Position numbers and translations under genes: made by a program. A model generated the notes under the pieces. The model searched no databases, was not told the DNA's origin, and saw nothing but the letters and a program-made list of their open reading frames with translations. Shown piece by piece: positions 17,279 to 26,245 of a stretch of DNA of 64,000 nt (positions are counted from its first letter, which is position 1; every line of letters begins with the position of its first letter). The stretch comes from RGIG5612 sp017511185 (GTDB lineage Bacteria > Bacillota > Clostridia > Lachnospirales > Lachnospiraceae), in assembly GCA_017511185.1 (NCBI GenBank), contig JAFWLF010000111.1, forward strand, positions 10,358 through 74,357, written 5' to 3'.

Positions 17279-18226
17279 TTATCTTGGCGTAATTGAGTTT
17301 GCCATCTCAATTATATTGGCAAAATCAGTTAGTTCTTTTATGGCTTCAAAGCATTGATTCAGTTCATCTCTATCAACATATTCAAAACCTTTCATGATAT
17401 CCAGCTGTGGAACATGAATACGAAACAGTACAGATTTTTTAGTTTTAATAACAGTCAAATCCGATATCTTGTGCTGCCTTGCCCAGTCCGCGATGATTTT
17501 TGCCTTATCAGTTTTCTCAGATGCTTTTGGAAAAGTAAGGTCTACGAATCCTTCCTGAATCTTGTGATTAATATAAGCACGTCCCAGTTCAGTTCGATAA
17601 TCAGTCCACCATCCGTTTCTGTCTTCTTTTGTGCTAAGGTCCAGAGATGGATAATTCTCTTTCTGGTAACTAATATATTGCTTTAGAAAAGCATTTGCTT
17701 TTTCGTTCACATTAGCAACTGGTGGTTTTTTAGCTTTAGTTATTGCCTGTTCTAATTGCTGGCTGCGAAATGCGCTCAGTGGGTCATCTTTACTATCAAA
17801 AAACCGTTTACATTCTTCATAAGTAAGAAGATGCTCATATAGTTTTGCTTCATCATTATGTTCGTAGTACTTTTTCGGGCAGATAATAAAAACTCTGTAG
17901 TCTTTGTACTCCCCTTCCTTTACGCCTTTTTTTCCGCGCTTAATATATCTGTTATGTTGTTCAGGCATAGCCATTGCATCGATTTTATCTTCAATTAGCA
18001 ATGCATATTTTTTTCTTTTTACGTCAATAGTAACTGTGATGTCTGACTCTCCCAGTTTGCTATCTGCTTTTGACAATTCTACACTTAAGACTTGAAACGG
18101 TTTTTCTTTTAAATCCGTTTTATTAATTAGCAATTGGCAAAAGTCAGGATCCGTTAATATGGATTCTGCAAACAACAAATCCATATCTCTTTCACTAATA
18201 GTGTTGTTAAAATTTAATGAAACCAT
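17279..18226 (-). CDS. PD-(D/E)XK nuclease-superfamily protein (315 aa)
   Basis: The catalytic pattern is visible: GESDITVTI (Asp62) and YALLIEDKID (Glu79, Lys81), with a basic QHNRYIKRGKKG segment after it. Similar proteins are annotated as PD-(D/E)XK family members and are common in defence islands. The C-terminal half (DRNGWWTDYRTELG...) is a conserved domain of unknown role. The ribosome site is GGTGGAGGT before ATG. It lies 19 nt downstream of the MazG-like gene, so it is likely in one operon with DUF2075. Confidence 0.8.
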   Translation of the reverse strand: MVSLNFNNTISERDMDLLFAESILTDPDFCQLLINKTDLKEKPFQVLSVELSKADSKLGESDITVTIDVKRKKYALLIEDKIDAMAMPEQHNRYIKRGKKGVKEGEYKDYRVFIICPKKYYEHNDEAKLYEHLLTYEECKRFFDSKDDPLSAFRSQQLEQAITKAKKPPVANVNEKANAFLKQYISYQKENYPSLDLSTKEDRNGWWTDYRTELGRAYINHKIQEGFVDLTFPKASEKTDKAKIIADWARQHKISDLTVIKTKKSVLFRIHVPQLDIMKGFEYVDRDELNQCFEAIKELTDFANIIEMANSITPR

Positions 18227-18244
18227 AAATGACCTCCACCACTT

Positions 18245-18565
18245 TTAAAGCTGATCATACTTATCCGCTTTACCTTTAGCCTTCTCTATCGGGTATTTCT
18301 TTTCATTTTGTTCCATTTTTCTGTTAACAATTTCATCTTCGTCTAATCCCAGTTTTTCCAGCATATTCCGACAATAAACCAAAACGTCTGCCAGTTCTTC
18401 TTTCACATGTTCCAGATCATAATTCTCTTCGTCCCATTGAAAACACTCCAACAATTCATTTGCCTCAATGGAAATGGACTTGGCAAGATTTGCCGGCGAA
18501 TGAAACTGATCCCAGTTCCGATCTTCTGTAAATCTTCTGATTCTTTCAATTGTTTCCGGTCTCAT
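18245..18565 (-). CDS. MazG-like nucleotide pyrophosphohydrolase (106 aa)
   Basis: The MazG helical core is clear: EANELLECFQWDEEN followed by EELADVLVYCRNML, giving the ExxE...ExxD metal site for NTP hydrolysis. The start is set by the ATGA overlap with the end of the DUF2075 gene; a longer frame to 18637 would run inside that gene. All-alpha NTP-PPases of this size (RS21-C6/MazG type) clean non-canonical nucleotides or lower nucleotide pools, and they recur beside DUF2075 proteins. Confidence 0.85.
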   Translation of the reverse strand: MRPETIERIRRFTEDRNWDQFHSPANLAKSISIEANELLECFQWDEENYDLEHVKEELADVLVYCRNMLEKLGLDEDEIVNRKMEQNEKKYPIEKAKGKADKYDQL

Positions 18566-20439
18566 CTTTTTACCTCTTCTCGCAGCATGGTGCGAATATG
18601 TTTCGCCAGCTCTTCTTCTTCGCAATAGATATAGCATCCCTTCTGGCCTCTGGTTAAAAGCGTCTTGTATGTGTTCTTAATCAGGCGCTCTGCGACATCG
18701 TCCGCTGCAGTTCTGATTCCCGATGATTTATCATCTCTGGAGATTTTGCTACGATCCGTCACCACACTTCCGCTCTCTGGGTCATATCTGAGATCTTTGC
18801 CGATCAACACACCGATATAATCGAATTCTAATCCCTGTGCGGTATGGATACACCCAACCTGCTCAAATGACTTTGGATTGATTGCCCAGATTTTATCTTT
18901 TTCAAGATTCCATTGCGCTTTAAATCCATTTTGCAGATAAATGTCATAATCTCCGCGGTGGTTCTTTACATCCCAGTCATAGCAGTACCCGGCTACCATT
19001 CTGGCCTTGTTGTTAATCTGATTGAGTTCCCGAAGGGCATCTCGCATCTCGTTCGGGTCATTAAACACCCGAAAATCAAACTGCATCTCACTCCAGTCAA
19101 CATCAACTGTCTCTCCAATCTGCAGAATATTGTTTACAAACTGGATGTACTGATCACTTCCATTACACCGGAACTGCGACCGAAGTACGGTCTCGTCATT
19201 CATCGTAATATGACTTCCAGAATACGCAGCCCATTTCCGGATTTCTGCAATCGATCCTATATCCTTTGTTGTGATTTGCTGATCTTCATCCAGCAGAAAA
19301 ACGGTGAATAGGGATGCATTGATACATTCTTTTACCTGATTCTCACCATTCCAGTCCCCATACATTTTTGTGACCAGACGATGTGTCTCGTCTACGATAA
19401 GACAGTCATAAAAATTAGGTGCGAGATTGCATAGATTAAATGGGGATCTGAATAGTTGTTTTATATTGACCTGTGCCTTCAGATCAGATTTAGTCAGCAA
19501 CTTCTGATATGCTTCTCTTGGAGCGCTATTTTTAGTGCAATAACTGGCATTCAACCCTTTTGAAATAAATTCTTTAAGAAGATTAATTGCAAGGACAGAT
19601 TTTCCCGTCCCAGGCCCACCTTGAATGATGATCGTTCTCTTCTTTAAGTCCTTTTTACACTGATCCATAATCTTTTTACACATATCAAAGACTACGGCCT
19701 GATCATCAAGCAGGATAAACTCTTCGTTTCCTTTCATCAGAGAAACAAGACAGTCCTGCAAGGCTTTCGAAGGTCGAATCCTGCCATTATCGATCTTGTA
19801 TAGCAGATCTCCTGATGCTGATCGTTTTGTAATGAACTTCTTGATATAACTTCTGAGTCTGAGAGTCTGACTCTTATCAAAGAGAGGTGCTTCTTCATTC
19901 CAGATCTTGTATATCACGTCATCAAGTGGAGTTCTTAATTCTGGTGAGCAGTTATGAAGGTACGCACATGGCCAAATACCTATCTTTTCATCCTGCACTT
20001 GTTCGGAAGAATTTTTTATAAATGTTGCATATGCATATGCCTGATAAGACGGATGATTAACGATTCGATAGCCTCCCCCAGTGAAAGCACGAACACTATG
20101 CTGCATAATATCATCGACTTTTTCTGCTTTATCCCACTGCTTAAGTTCTACTACAACTACATTGCTCTGATCATCCTTATCAGCGCCTGCAATCATAAAG
20201 TCGACTCGTTTAGATGTTCTTGGAATTTGATATTCGACTGCAACTTCAACATCATTAGGTATTTCCGGATCGTCAATAGCAGAGCGCATAAAATGAAGCG
20301 AATTCTGCCAAGAATGATATTCTGCCATCTGTCCTCCGGAGATATGCTTCTCCCGCAGGTTCTGCAGAATAATGTCAGAGATTCTGTTCAGATTCACATC
20401 ATCATTAAATTGAGCTTTTGTTGCGTTGTAAACAATCAT
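18562..20439 (-). CDS. DUF2075 (Schlafen group 3-like) ATPase/helicase with N-terminal nuclease fold
   Basis: Residues 75-102 carry a PD-(D/E)XK signature (RVDFMIAG with Asp80, VVVELKQW with Glu98 and Lys100). A P-loop GGPGTGKSVLAINLL follows near residue 275, then Walker B DCLIVDETHR, LLDEDQQ, LRSQFRCNGSD and the C-terminal CIHTAQGLEFDYIGV helicase motif. DUF2075 proteins are nucleic-acid NTPases common in phage-defence loci. It leads the DUF2075, MazG, PD-(D/E)XK gene trio. A decayed 5' piece of a second copy is at 28970-29017. Confidence 0.88.
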   Translation of the reverse strand: MIVYNATKAQFNDDVNLNRISDIILQNLREKHISGGQMAEYHSWQNSLHFMRSAIDDPEIPNDVEVAVEYQIPRTSKRVDFMIAGADKDDQSNVVVVELKQWDKAEKVDDIMQHSVRAFTGGGYRIVNHPSYQAYAYATFIKNSSEQVQDEKIGIWPCAYLHNCSPELRTPLDDVIYKIWNEEAPLFDKSQTLRLRSYIKKFITKRSASGDLLYKIDNGRIRPSKALQDCLVSLMKGNEEFILLDDQAVVFDMCKKIMDQCKKDLKKRTIIIQGGPGTGKSVLAINLLKEFISKGLNASYCTKNSAPREAYQKLLTKSDLKAQVNIKQLFRSPFNLCNLAPNFYDCLIVDETHRLVTKMYGDWNGENQVKECINASLFTVFLLDEDQQITTKDIGSIAEIRKWAAYSGSHITMNDETVLRSQFRCNGSDQYIQFVNNILQIGETVDVDWSEMQFDFRVFNDPNEMRDALRELNQINNKARMVAGYCYDWDVKNHRGDYDIYLQNGFKAQWNLEKDKIWAINPKSFEQVGCIHTAQGLEFDYIGVLIGKDLRYDPESGSVVTDRSKISRDDKSSGIRTAADDVAERLIKNTYKTLLTRGQKGCYIYCEEEELAKHIRTMLREEVKR

Positions 20440-20520
20440 TTCTTTTTACGTTGATTATCTTTCTATTACTATTATTCCATAACAATAAGAACTATTCCTG
20501 AATAATCTTGAAGAAATCTT

Positions 20521-21879
20521 TCAGGCCAGTTTTTCCTTTTGTTCCTCTTTTTGCTGTTCTATATTGAGCTTTTGTTTGTTCAGTAATTCGAGTTCTTTTG
20601 CGATATTGTTTTTTTCTTTTTCATCTTTGGCCATCTGCCTATCTATTTTCTTTACCTCGTCCTGCTTATGCTGTAATTCTTGCTGCAATTCATTGATCTG
20701 TAGGTTCTTTTTTTCAATCGCATTCGCAAAAGATATAATCTGTTTCTCTGCTTCTTCTATATCGGCCTGCGAATCGGTCAGTTTCTTTGTGATATCCTGC
20801 AGATTCTTATCCAAAAGCATTTGTTCTTCACTATACTCATTAATCATTCGCTCAAAATCTATATTAATACCAAGGATTACCTGGTTGACATCTTCGATCC
20901 GTTTTTGGCATCTTATGATATCTATTCTGTTTTCTTCTTTTTTCTGAAATAGGTTTTCATACTCTGCTGCTTTCTTCTTTTTAGAAAGGGACGCCTTTCC
21001 AGCTTGCTCTTTATTTTGCCTCTCATCCATTTCTATTTTGTCTTTTGTATCCAATAAAAGTTCTAAAACCATATTTTCCATTTTCTTTATTTGGATACTT
21101 AGCCTCGCTTTTTTATCTGCCTCTTGTCTTAATTCTTTTATCTGACATTCTAAAAATCTTTCTCTTTCTTGTTTTTCGGATAAGTCCTTGTTCAGGTTCC
21201 GTGTGATCTCCTGGTACCCTTTCCGTTTGAGCTCCTGATCATATCTCATGTTTTTAAGCTCATTTTGTTCGGATTCTATTTCTGTCTTGGTAATGTTTAA
21301 TCTTTGTTCTATTTCAGAGAGTTCCTCGGATTTATAGTGGTACAGTTCCTGCTGTGTTTCAATTTGATAATTTGCTTCTTCCAGTTCTTCTTCTTTGTCT
21401 TTTATTTTTTTGGTGACCGTATCAAATTCCTCTTCCAGTGTTTTCAGCTGCACGGATGGAAGGTTCTCATATATTTTTGCCCATTTTCTGGCGAGTATCC
21501 TGTATTTGGTTTTTACCGTATACTTGAAAGTTTTCTTTTCTTTAAATACTTCAATGGGAAGAAAAATATGAAGTTTTTCATAGCTGTCGCTCATCATTTG
21601 GGCAATTGTCTCAAGCCTAGTGTCATATGGATTCTCGTCCCGGATCGTCTCCCCTATTTCATCTAATTGATCCATTACCTCTTGCAGCTCTTCAGCATGT
21701 TTCGTGATCACTTCTTCTGTATTGTCATATATTTTTTTAATACGCCCATCATTTGATCGCGTGATCGGTGTCACTCTTTCTTTTAAGATCGCTGCATTGC
21801 TTTCCTGCAACTCCCTTTCCAGATCCCGTGGGAAGGCCGATATGTATTTGTACATGATGGAAACATTTTTCTTAATCAT
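20521..21879 (-). CDS. large coiled-coil protein (452 aa)
   Basis: From about residue 150 to the end the sequence is one continuous heptad-rich coiled coil (LEEEFDTVTKKIKDKEEELE, EQRLNITKTEIESEQNELKN, LELLNKQKLNIEQQKEEQ). The first 140 residues are helical with FKYTVKTKYRILARKWAKIY. It has no membrane helix or signal. The start overlaps the XpaC-like gene by 8 nt. It is the last gene of the Hxs operon. Because XpaC usually pairs with coiled-coil TelA, this may fill the TelA role, but similarity to TelA is not evident by eye. Confidence 0.75.
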   Translation of the reverse strand: MIKKNVSIMYKYISAFPRDLERELQESNAAILKERVTPITRSNDGRIKKIYDNTEEVITKHAEELQEVMDQLDEIGETIRDENPYDTRLETIAQMMSDSYEKLHIFLPIEVFKEKKTFKYTVKTKYRILARKWAKIYENLPSVQLKTLEEEFDTVTKKIKDKEEELEEANYQIETQQELYHYKSEELSEIEQRLNITKTEIESEQNELKNMRYDQELKRKGYQEITRNLNKDLSEKQERERFLECQIKELRQEADKKARLSIQIKKMENMVLELLLDTKDKIEMDERQNKEQAGKASLSKKKKAAEYENLFQKKEENRIDIIRCQKRIEDVNQVILGINIDFERMINEYSEEQMLLDKNLQDITKKLTDSQADIEEAEKQIISFANAIEKKNLQINELQQELQHKQDEVKKIDRQMAKDEKEKNNIAKELELLNKQKLNIEQQKEEQKEKLA

Positions 21880-22981
21880 TGTTATTCTCTTTATATTCTG
21901 TCATTGTTTGCATTAATACTTCCATAGAGAATGCCATCTCCCGGTCCCGACAGAATCCATGGAATAAAGTTCCATAAGCCTGGTTTAGGACATCTAATGC
22001 AGTTACGATTACGTTATTCACGGCTCCGGCATTTTGTTCGATTTCCATTTGTTTTTCTAATAATTTTTCAAATGTCGATAAATAATAACTGATAAAGATC
22101 CCCATTTTATCTGCCTGGGTCGGATCCGTTTCTATCTCCAGGAAAACCTCCCCCAATAGATCTTCCATTTGTCTTATCTTTTCGGATACGTCGGCGTTTC
22201 GGATCTTTTCACCGCTCCTACGGATAACGTTCCGATAACTATTCCCCATTGACAAAACCTGCTCGATCTCATCGGTTTGTTCCCTGATCCATTGTCCTTC
22301 TGTTGCACGATCGCGATAGTACCTTTCAAATACTTCTGGATTATTTTGATATTCGCCAAATAACTGGTCCGAGGCAATAAAAAGAGCGCCTCCTGCTCCA
22401 AAATGACCCTGTGGGATCAATTGGATCCGAATCGCCTTTTCCAGGTCTGTTTGTATGGTATCCATTTCTATATTGGTTAATTGCACTAATTCTTCCAGTG
22501 TTTTGACCGGATGAGTTTTTAGTATTTGGTAATACTTCGCATATCTTCGATTGAACTCTTCATTCTTTGGAAAAGACCGTAAAAGCAGGACATTTGCAAT
22601 AATTATAATAGCCGCAATAACCGCCATGATGACGCAGATCATCCTGTAAGTGGCCGAAAGGATGCTAATGCAAGCCGAAATCAAAAAAATAAAAATGAAT
22701 AGGACTGCCAGTATGAGGCATATCACTTTCAGGTATTTATTTCCTGTTCTTACATCCGAGGCAAAGACAAACGGCTCCTTTGCTGGTCCAGGAGCCAAAA
22801 AATGATACAAAGTCCGGTTGATGTTTACATATTCGCCTGCATCCGCGCTATCCTGGATGGTTCCTGCAATAACCTCTGCGTCTTGAACAAAGTCCCCTGT
22901 TTTTTCAATGGTTAATTGCACGGGAACTCCTGCTTGTACCTCTGTTATTATATTTTTTTTCAAAAAATCAAATAGGCCCAT
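21872..22981 (-). CDS. XpaC-like membrane protein (369 aa)
   Basis: Two adjacent membrane helices (about residues 84-106 and 112-133), then a winged-helix-like segment (YYQILKTHPVKTLEELVQLT), then the XpaC-type helical C-terminus (FISYYLSTFEKLLEKQMEIE, LDVLNQAYGTLFHGFCRDRE). Proteins of this type are annotated as 5-bromo-4-chloroindolyl phosphate hydrolysis family; their real role is unknown. The ribosome site GAGGGAAA lies 9 nt after the HxsA stop. Membership of the Hxs operon suggests a role at the membrane with the His-x-Ser protein. Confidence 0.72.
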   Translation of the reverse strand: MGLFDFLKKNIITEVQAGVPVQLTIEKTGDFVQDAEVIAGTIQDSADAGEYVNINRTLYHFLAPGPAKEPFVFASDVRTGNKYLKVICLILAVLFIFIFLISACISILSATYRMICVIMAVIAAIIIIANVLLLRSFPKNEEFNRRYAKYYQILKTHPVKTLEELVQLTNIEMDTIQTDLEKAIRIQLIPQGHFGAGGALFIASDQLFGEYQNNPEVFERYYRDRATEGQWIREQTDEIEQVLSMGNSYRNVIRRSGEKIRNADVSEKIRQMEDLLGEVFLEIETDPTQADKMGIFISYYLSTFEKLLEKQMEIEQNAGAVNNVIVTALDVLNQAYGTLFHGFCRDREMAFSMEVLMQTMTEYKENNND

Positions 22982-22990
22982 TTTCCCTCA

Positions 22991-23530
22991 TTAATCGACT
23001 TTTCCTGTCGGGGGAGGAACTCTAATCGCGTCTATATTCACGCCAAGTGTTGCCGAAGGAACGGATAACTCCGGAACGATACCGGAATTTGGCGTTAAAT
23101 TCGGCATCTCTATATTCTGGTTGATCTCTGGAAGGTAAAATCCCCCTTGCGTATCTGTGACAGGCTGTGTGGAAACACCCTGGATCGAATAGGCCGGAGG
23201 TGCATAAGAAACATCCCCTTCAGCAGAGTATTTCGAATTAGAATGGATCGCGTCATTGTAATGCGATGTATGGCTGACGTGACTGCTATGGCTCTCATGG
23301 CTGACGTGGCTTCCATGGCCCCACGATCCTGACGAATGACTCGAGTGGGATGAATGGGATTTATGGGAGGAGTGGGACCTGTGAGCAGCAAAAGCTTCCA
23401 TAGAAAGAAGCAGTCCAAACAAAACCGCCATGGTTCCAAGAACCACCAGTTTATTGGCAGGGATATTGCCTTCTTCATCTTCTATCAATGCAGATATATT
23501 CTTTTTTATACTAGGAAATAATTTATCCAT
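22991..23530 (-). CDS. hxsA: His-Xaa-Ser repeat protein HxsA (179 aa)
   Basis: Twelve H-x-S triplets lie in two blocks of six separated by GSWG, directly after a hydrophobic segment. The N-terminus has a basic/acidic leader ending DEEG (Gly21), a hydrophobic stretch KLVVLGTMAVLFGLLLSM, and an AFA-A signal-peptidase-like site before the repeats. The C-terminal 90 residues are Pro/Val-rich and free of repeats. In the named Hxs system this protein is the presumed substrate of the HxsB and HxsC radical SAM enzymes. The modification and product are not known to me. The pilin-like leader matches the prepilin peptidase encoded in the operon. Confidence 0.82.
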   Translation of the reverse strand: MDKLFPSIKKNISALIEDEEGNIPANKLVVLGTMAVLFGLLLSMEAFAAHRSHSSHKSHSSHSSHSSGSWGHGSHVSHESHSSHVSHTSHYNDAIHSNSKYSAEGDVSYAPPAYSIQGVSTQPVTDTQGGFYLPEINQNIEMPNLTPNSGIVPELSVPSATLGVNIDAIRVPPPTGKVD

Positions 23531-23532
23531 TT

Positions 23533-24852
23533 TTATTCTGACACCTTAACGCAAACACCCTCGGACCAGGTCGTTTGATAATGTGTATTTTGGTCTACAT
23601 AATAATCACAGTCGCCGTTCGGGTAACCATTTGAAAAAGAACCGACCAATTTGTATCCAACCTCATAATCTGGATAGATATATGTTCCCCTTCCATCCAT
23701 TTTGTCTTCGGCCCACGCGCCATCATAAGAGGCCCCATTCGCCCAGATATATTTTCCTTGGCCTGCTTTTTTACCAAATAACATGTTTCCGCTGTATTGG
23801 TCACCGTTGCTATATCTTATCTGTGCTTCACCGCGAAATCCGTTCGCATCCATTCCGCCATCATACGTTGAGCCATCTGTAAGGGTAATGGCTGCACGTG
23901 TTGGTGTTCCTCCGGCAACAGTAAATGTATATTCCCCATAATCGTTCTCGACACGATAAGTCCCATCAGTAAAACGATTGTGATCAAATGTTCCTTTTAA
24001 AACGCTTCCATTCGAAAAGATATATGTGCCATCCCCATTCATGGTATCGTTTTCCCAAGTTCCTTCGTACGAATCCCCGTTTGCCCAGATATAGGTTCCC
24101 GTCTTTTCACGTTTTCCATTTTCAAAAGATCCCGTATACTGGTCTTCGTTTGGGAAACGCATGGAGCCGGTCCCCTCGATTGCCTGCAATCCGCACGTAC
24201 CGTCATAAACCGTGCCATCCGCAAAGGAGATTGTTGCGTGCTCTATTTTCCCGTCGGAATACTCCAGAGAATAACTTCCCGTCTCATTTTCGAAAGAACA
24301 AGACCCTTGATATAATTGATTGGCTTTAAAGATCCCCTTCCAGATCGATCCCTCCGATGACCGGTATTCACCCTCGCCATCCATTTGGTCATTCTTCCAT
24401 TCTCCATCATATACAGATCCGTCCTCCCAGGAGAAAATGCCTCGTCCCTGTTTTACTCCATTTTGGAACTCCCCTGTATATTGTCCCTCCCCCGGAATCT
24501 GCAGGGTTCCCTGGCCATGGATCTTGTTGTCTTTCCATGATCCCGAATAGACTTCACCGGTCGAATATTGAAATACTCCTTCCCCGTCGAAATGGCCAAA
24601 ATCTGTATCTCCAGAATAAAAGCCCTTTTGAACCCGTACCTGCCCGGTGGCGGCTCCAGATAGGACTCTTAACAGCCTCCCAGTAAAATCGTAACGAAAA
24701 TTATAGAAAAAGAAACCTGCAGCCAGTAATACTTCTATAATGATCAGTATTGTTATTCTGCCTGCAAATCTCTTCTTTCTTTTCTGAGCAGCTTCCAGAT
24801 AGACCTGTTCTGCTGTTTTCCCACTATTTGTAATAGAGTCAGAGGACCTCAT
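23533..24852 (-). CDS. MORN-repeat membrane protein (439 aa)
   Basis: One N-terminal membrane helix (ITILIIIEVLLAAGFFFYNF) anchors about twelve MORN-like repeats, for example YSGSWKDNKIHGQGTL, YTGEFQNGVKQGRGIFSW and YEGTWENDTMNGDGTYIF, filling the rest of the protein. The start follows the hxsB stop by one base (TAGGATG), so the two are coupled. MORN sheets act as scaffolds or membrane-contact modules. In this operon it could hold the maturation machinery or the HxS product at the membrane face. Confidence 0.85.
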   Translation of the reverse strand: MRSSDSITNSGKTAEQVYLEAAQKRKKRFAGRITILIIIEVLLAAGFFFYNFRYDFTGRLLRVLSGAATGQVRVQKGFYSGDTDFGHFDGEGVFQYSTGEVYSGSWKDNKIHGQGTLQIPGEGQYTGEFQNGVKQGRGIFSWEDGSVYDGEWKNDQMDGEGEYRSSEGSIWKGIFKANQLYQGSCSFENETGSYSLEYSDGKIEHATISFADGTVYDGTCGLQAIEGTGSMRFPNEDQYTGSFENGKREKTGTYIWANGDSYEGTWENDTMNGDGTYIFSNGSVLKGTFDHNRFTDGTYRVENDYGEYTFTVAGGTPTRAAITLTDGSTYDGGMDANGFRGEAQIRYSNGDQYSGNMLFGKKAGQGKYIWANGASYDGAWAEDKMDGRGTYIYPDYEVGYKLVGSFSNGYPNGDCDYYVDQNTHYQTTWSEGVCVKVSE

Positions 24853-24853
24853 C

Positions 24854-26245
24854 CTAATTTCCCCAACTACTTAAAATATTAATAAGCTCTTTATCATCCG
24901 ATTGAAGAATACCGAAAAGCATATCCAGCATTCCTTTATAAATCCGACACTTATAAGAATGTGGATGTTTTTCCAATACGTCCTCATCTAAAGCATAATT
25001 GACAACCGGACATGTACCACAGAATGGCTGGTATACGCAGTCACAACAAGATGGGATACTCTCTAATACGCTGGATGCACATACTGCTCTACATATTCCA
25101 TTATTGACGATATCATTATACCTGTTTTGCATAACGCTTCCAAGCAGAAAAGCCTCTTTTCCCATTTCATATAACATGCGTCCTTCGTCACAGGTAAATA
25201 CATTTCCGTCTGGGAAATATGCCAGCTGTCCCAATGTGGCCCCGCATGGAGACCTGAGTTCCATATAATTCGCGTTATTCCCAAAGATCCTCCGCAGGAA
25301 TAACACCGCATGTCCTTCCATTATTTTTACGCCTTCCCTGCTTAGTGACAGAATATAATTTAACGTTTTTTTATAGAAATCCAGATATTCTTCTGCCGAA
25401 TAGCCAATTCTTCCCCAGGCATTCAGGGCCTTCCCCAATGGGGTCAGCGGGCGAAGGAAAATATTATCAAAACCCATGTCCAGATAAGTGTCTATCATTT
25501 CTGTCTCCAGACCAAAGGCGTTTCTTGTCGTGGTTTCGATCGCTCCGACTTTCAAACCGGCGTCCTTCACTTTCCGGACCATGGCTTTTACATCCTGGAA
25601 ACTTCCTGCGCCATTGCGGTATTTTCGGTTACAATCATGCGTCCATTCATTTCCATCGATAGATGTTGATATTCCGACCTCATTGTCAGTGAAAAACCGT
25701 AACATCTCATCTGTAAGAAGGGTTAAATTAGAAACCAGGTTGTAATGGATGCGCTGATCTGTTTTTTTCTGTTCCGCATATTCGATAATATGCCGAATCA
25801 CCGGAAAATTCAGTAAAGGCTCTCCTCCCTGGAATTCAAAACTCAATTGCTTTGATGGGGATTGTAGCGCTAAGTCCACTGCCGCCTCTGCTGTTTTTCC
25901 ATTCATAAAAAGATTGGAATCCGTTTTCCCGTTATTCGCCTGACAGTAAACGCAGTTTTGATTACATGCTGTCGTAACAACAAAAATATGCAGGGAAGTC
26001 GCAGACAGAAGATGATTTTTGGCCTTTCGCAGATCATAACTTTGCTCGCGTGAAAAACTAAGATCGGAATCATCATATATCATTCTTTTTTTTATCAGCT
26101 TATCTTCAAGAACAGACCCTTTTGCGATTCTTTTCAACAATAACTGCTGAAACTCTTCCTTTTCCAAAAAAACATGATCTCCAAAATCATTCGTTAAAAG
26201 GATCTGATCGTTCAATTCTTTAAAATTAAAATAATTCAGTTTCAT
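24854..26245 (-). CDS. hxsB: His-Xaa-Ser system radical SAM maturase HxsB (463 aa)
   Basis: The radical SAM cluster is C94-x3-C98-x2-C101 (ACNQNCVYC), followed by FEFQGGEPLLNF, the GGE SAM-binding motif, and ISTSIDGN. FLRPLTPLGKA and SPCGATLGQLAYFPDGNVFT with TCDEGRMLYEMG match the HxsB pattern, and the C-terminus has SPASM-like cysteines (CCDCVYQPFCGTCP). An N-terminal domain (residues 1-75) resembles that of HxsB. The start at 26245 is set by the ATGA overlap with hxsC; the longer upstream frame lies inside hxsC. It presumably modifies HxsA. Confidence 0.88.
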   Translation of the reverse strand: MKLNYFNFKELNDQILLTNDFGDHVFLEKEEFQQLLLKRIAKGSVLEDKLIKKRMIYDDSDLSFSREQSYDLRKAKNHLLSATSLHIFVVTTACNQNCVYCQANNGKTDSNLFMNGKTAEAAVDLALQSPSKQLSFEFQGGEPLLNFPVIRHIIEYAEQKKTDQRIHYNLVSNLTLLTDEMLRFFTDNEVGISTSIDGNEWTHDCNRKYRNGAGSFQDVKAMVRKVKDAGLKVGAIETTTRNAFGLETEMIDTYLDMGFDNIFLRPLTPLGKALNAWGRIGYSAEEYLDFYKKTLNYILSLSREGVKIMEGHAVLFLRRIFGNNANYMELRSPCGATLGQLAYFPDGNVFTCDEGRMLYEMGKEAFLLGSVMQNRYNDIVNNGICRAVCASSVLESIPSCCDCVYQPFCGTCPVVNYALDEDVLEKHPHSYKCRIYKGMLDMLFGILQSDDKELINILSSWGN

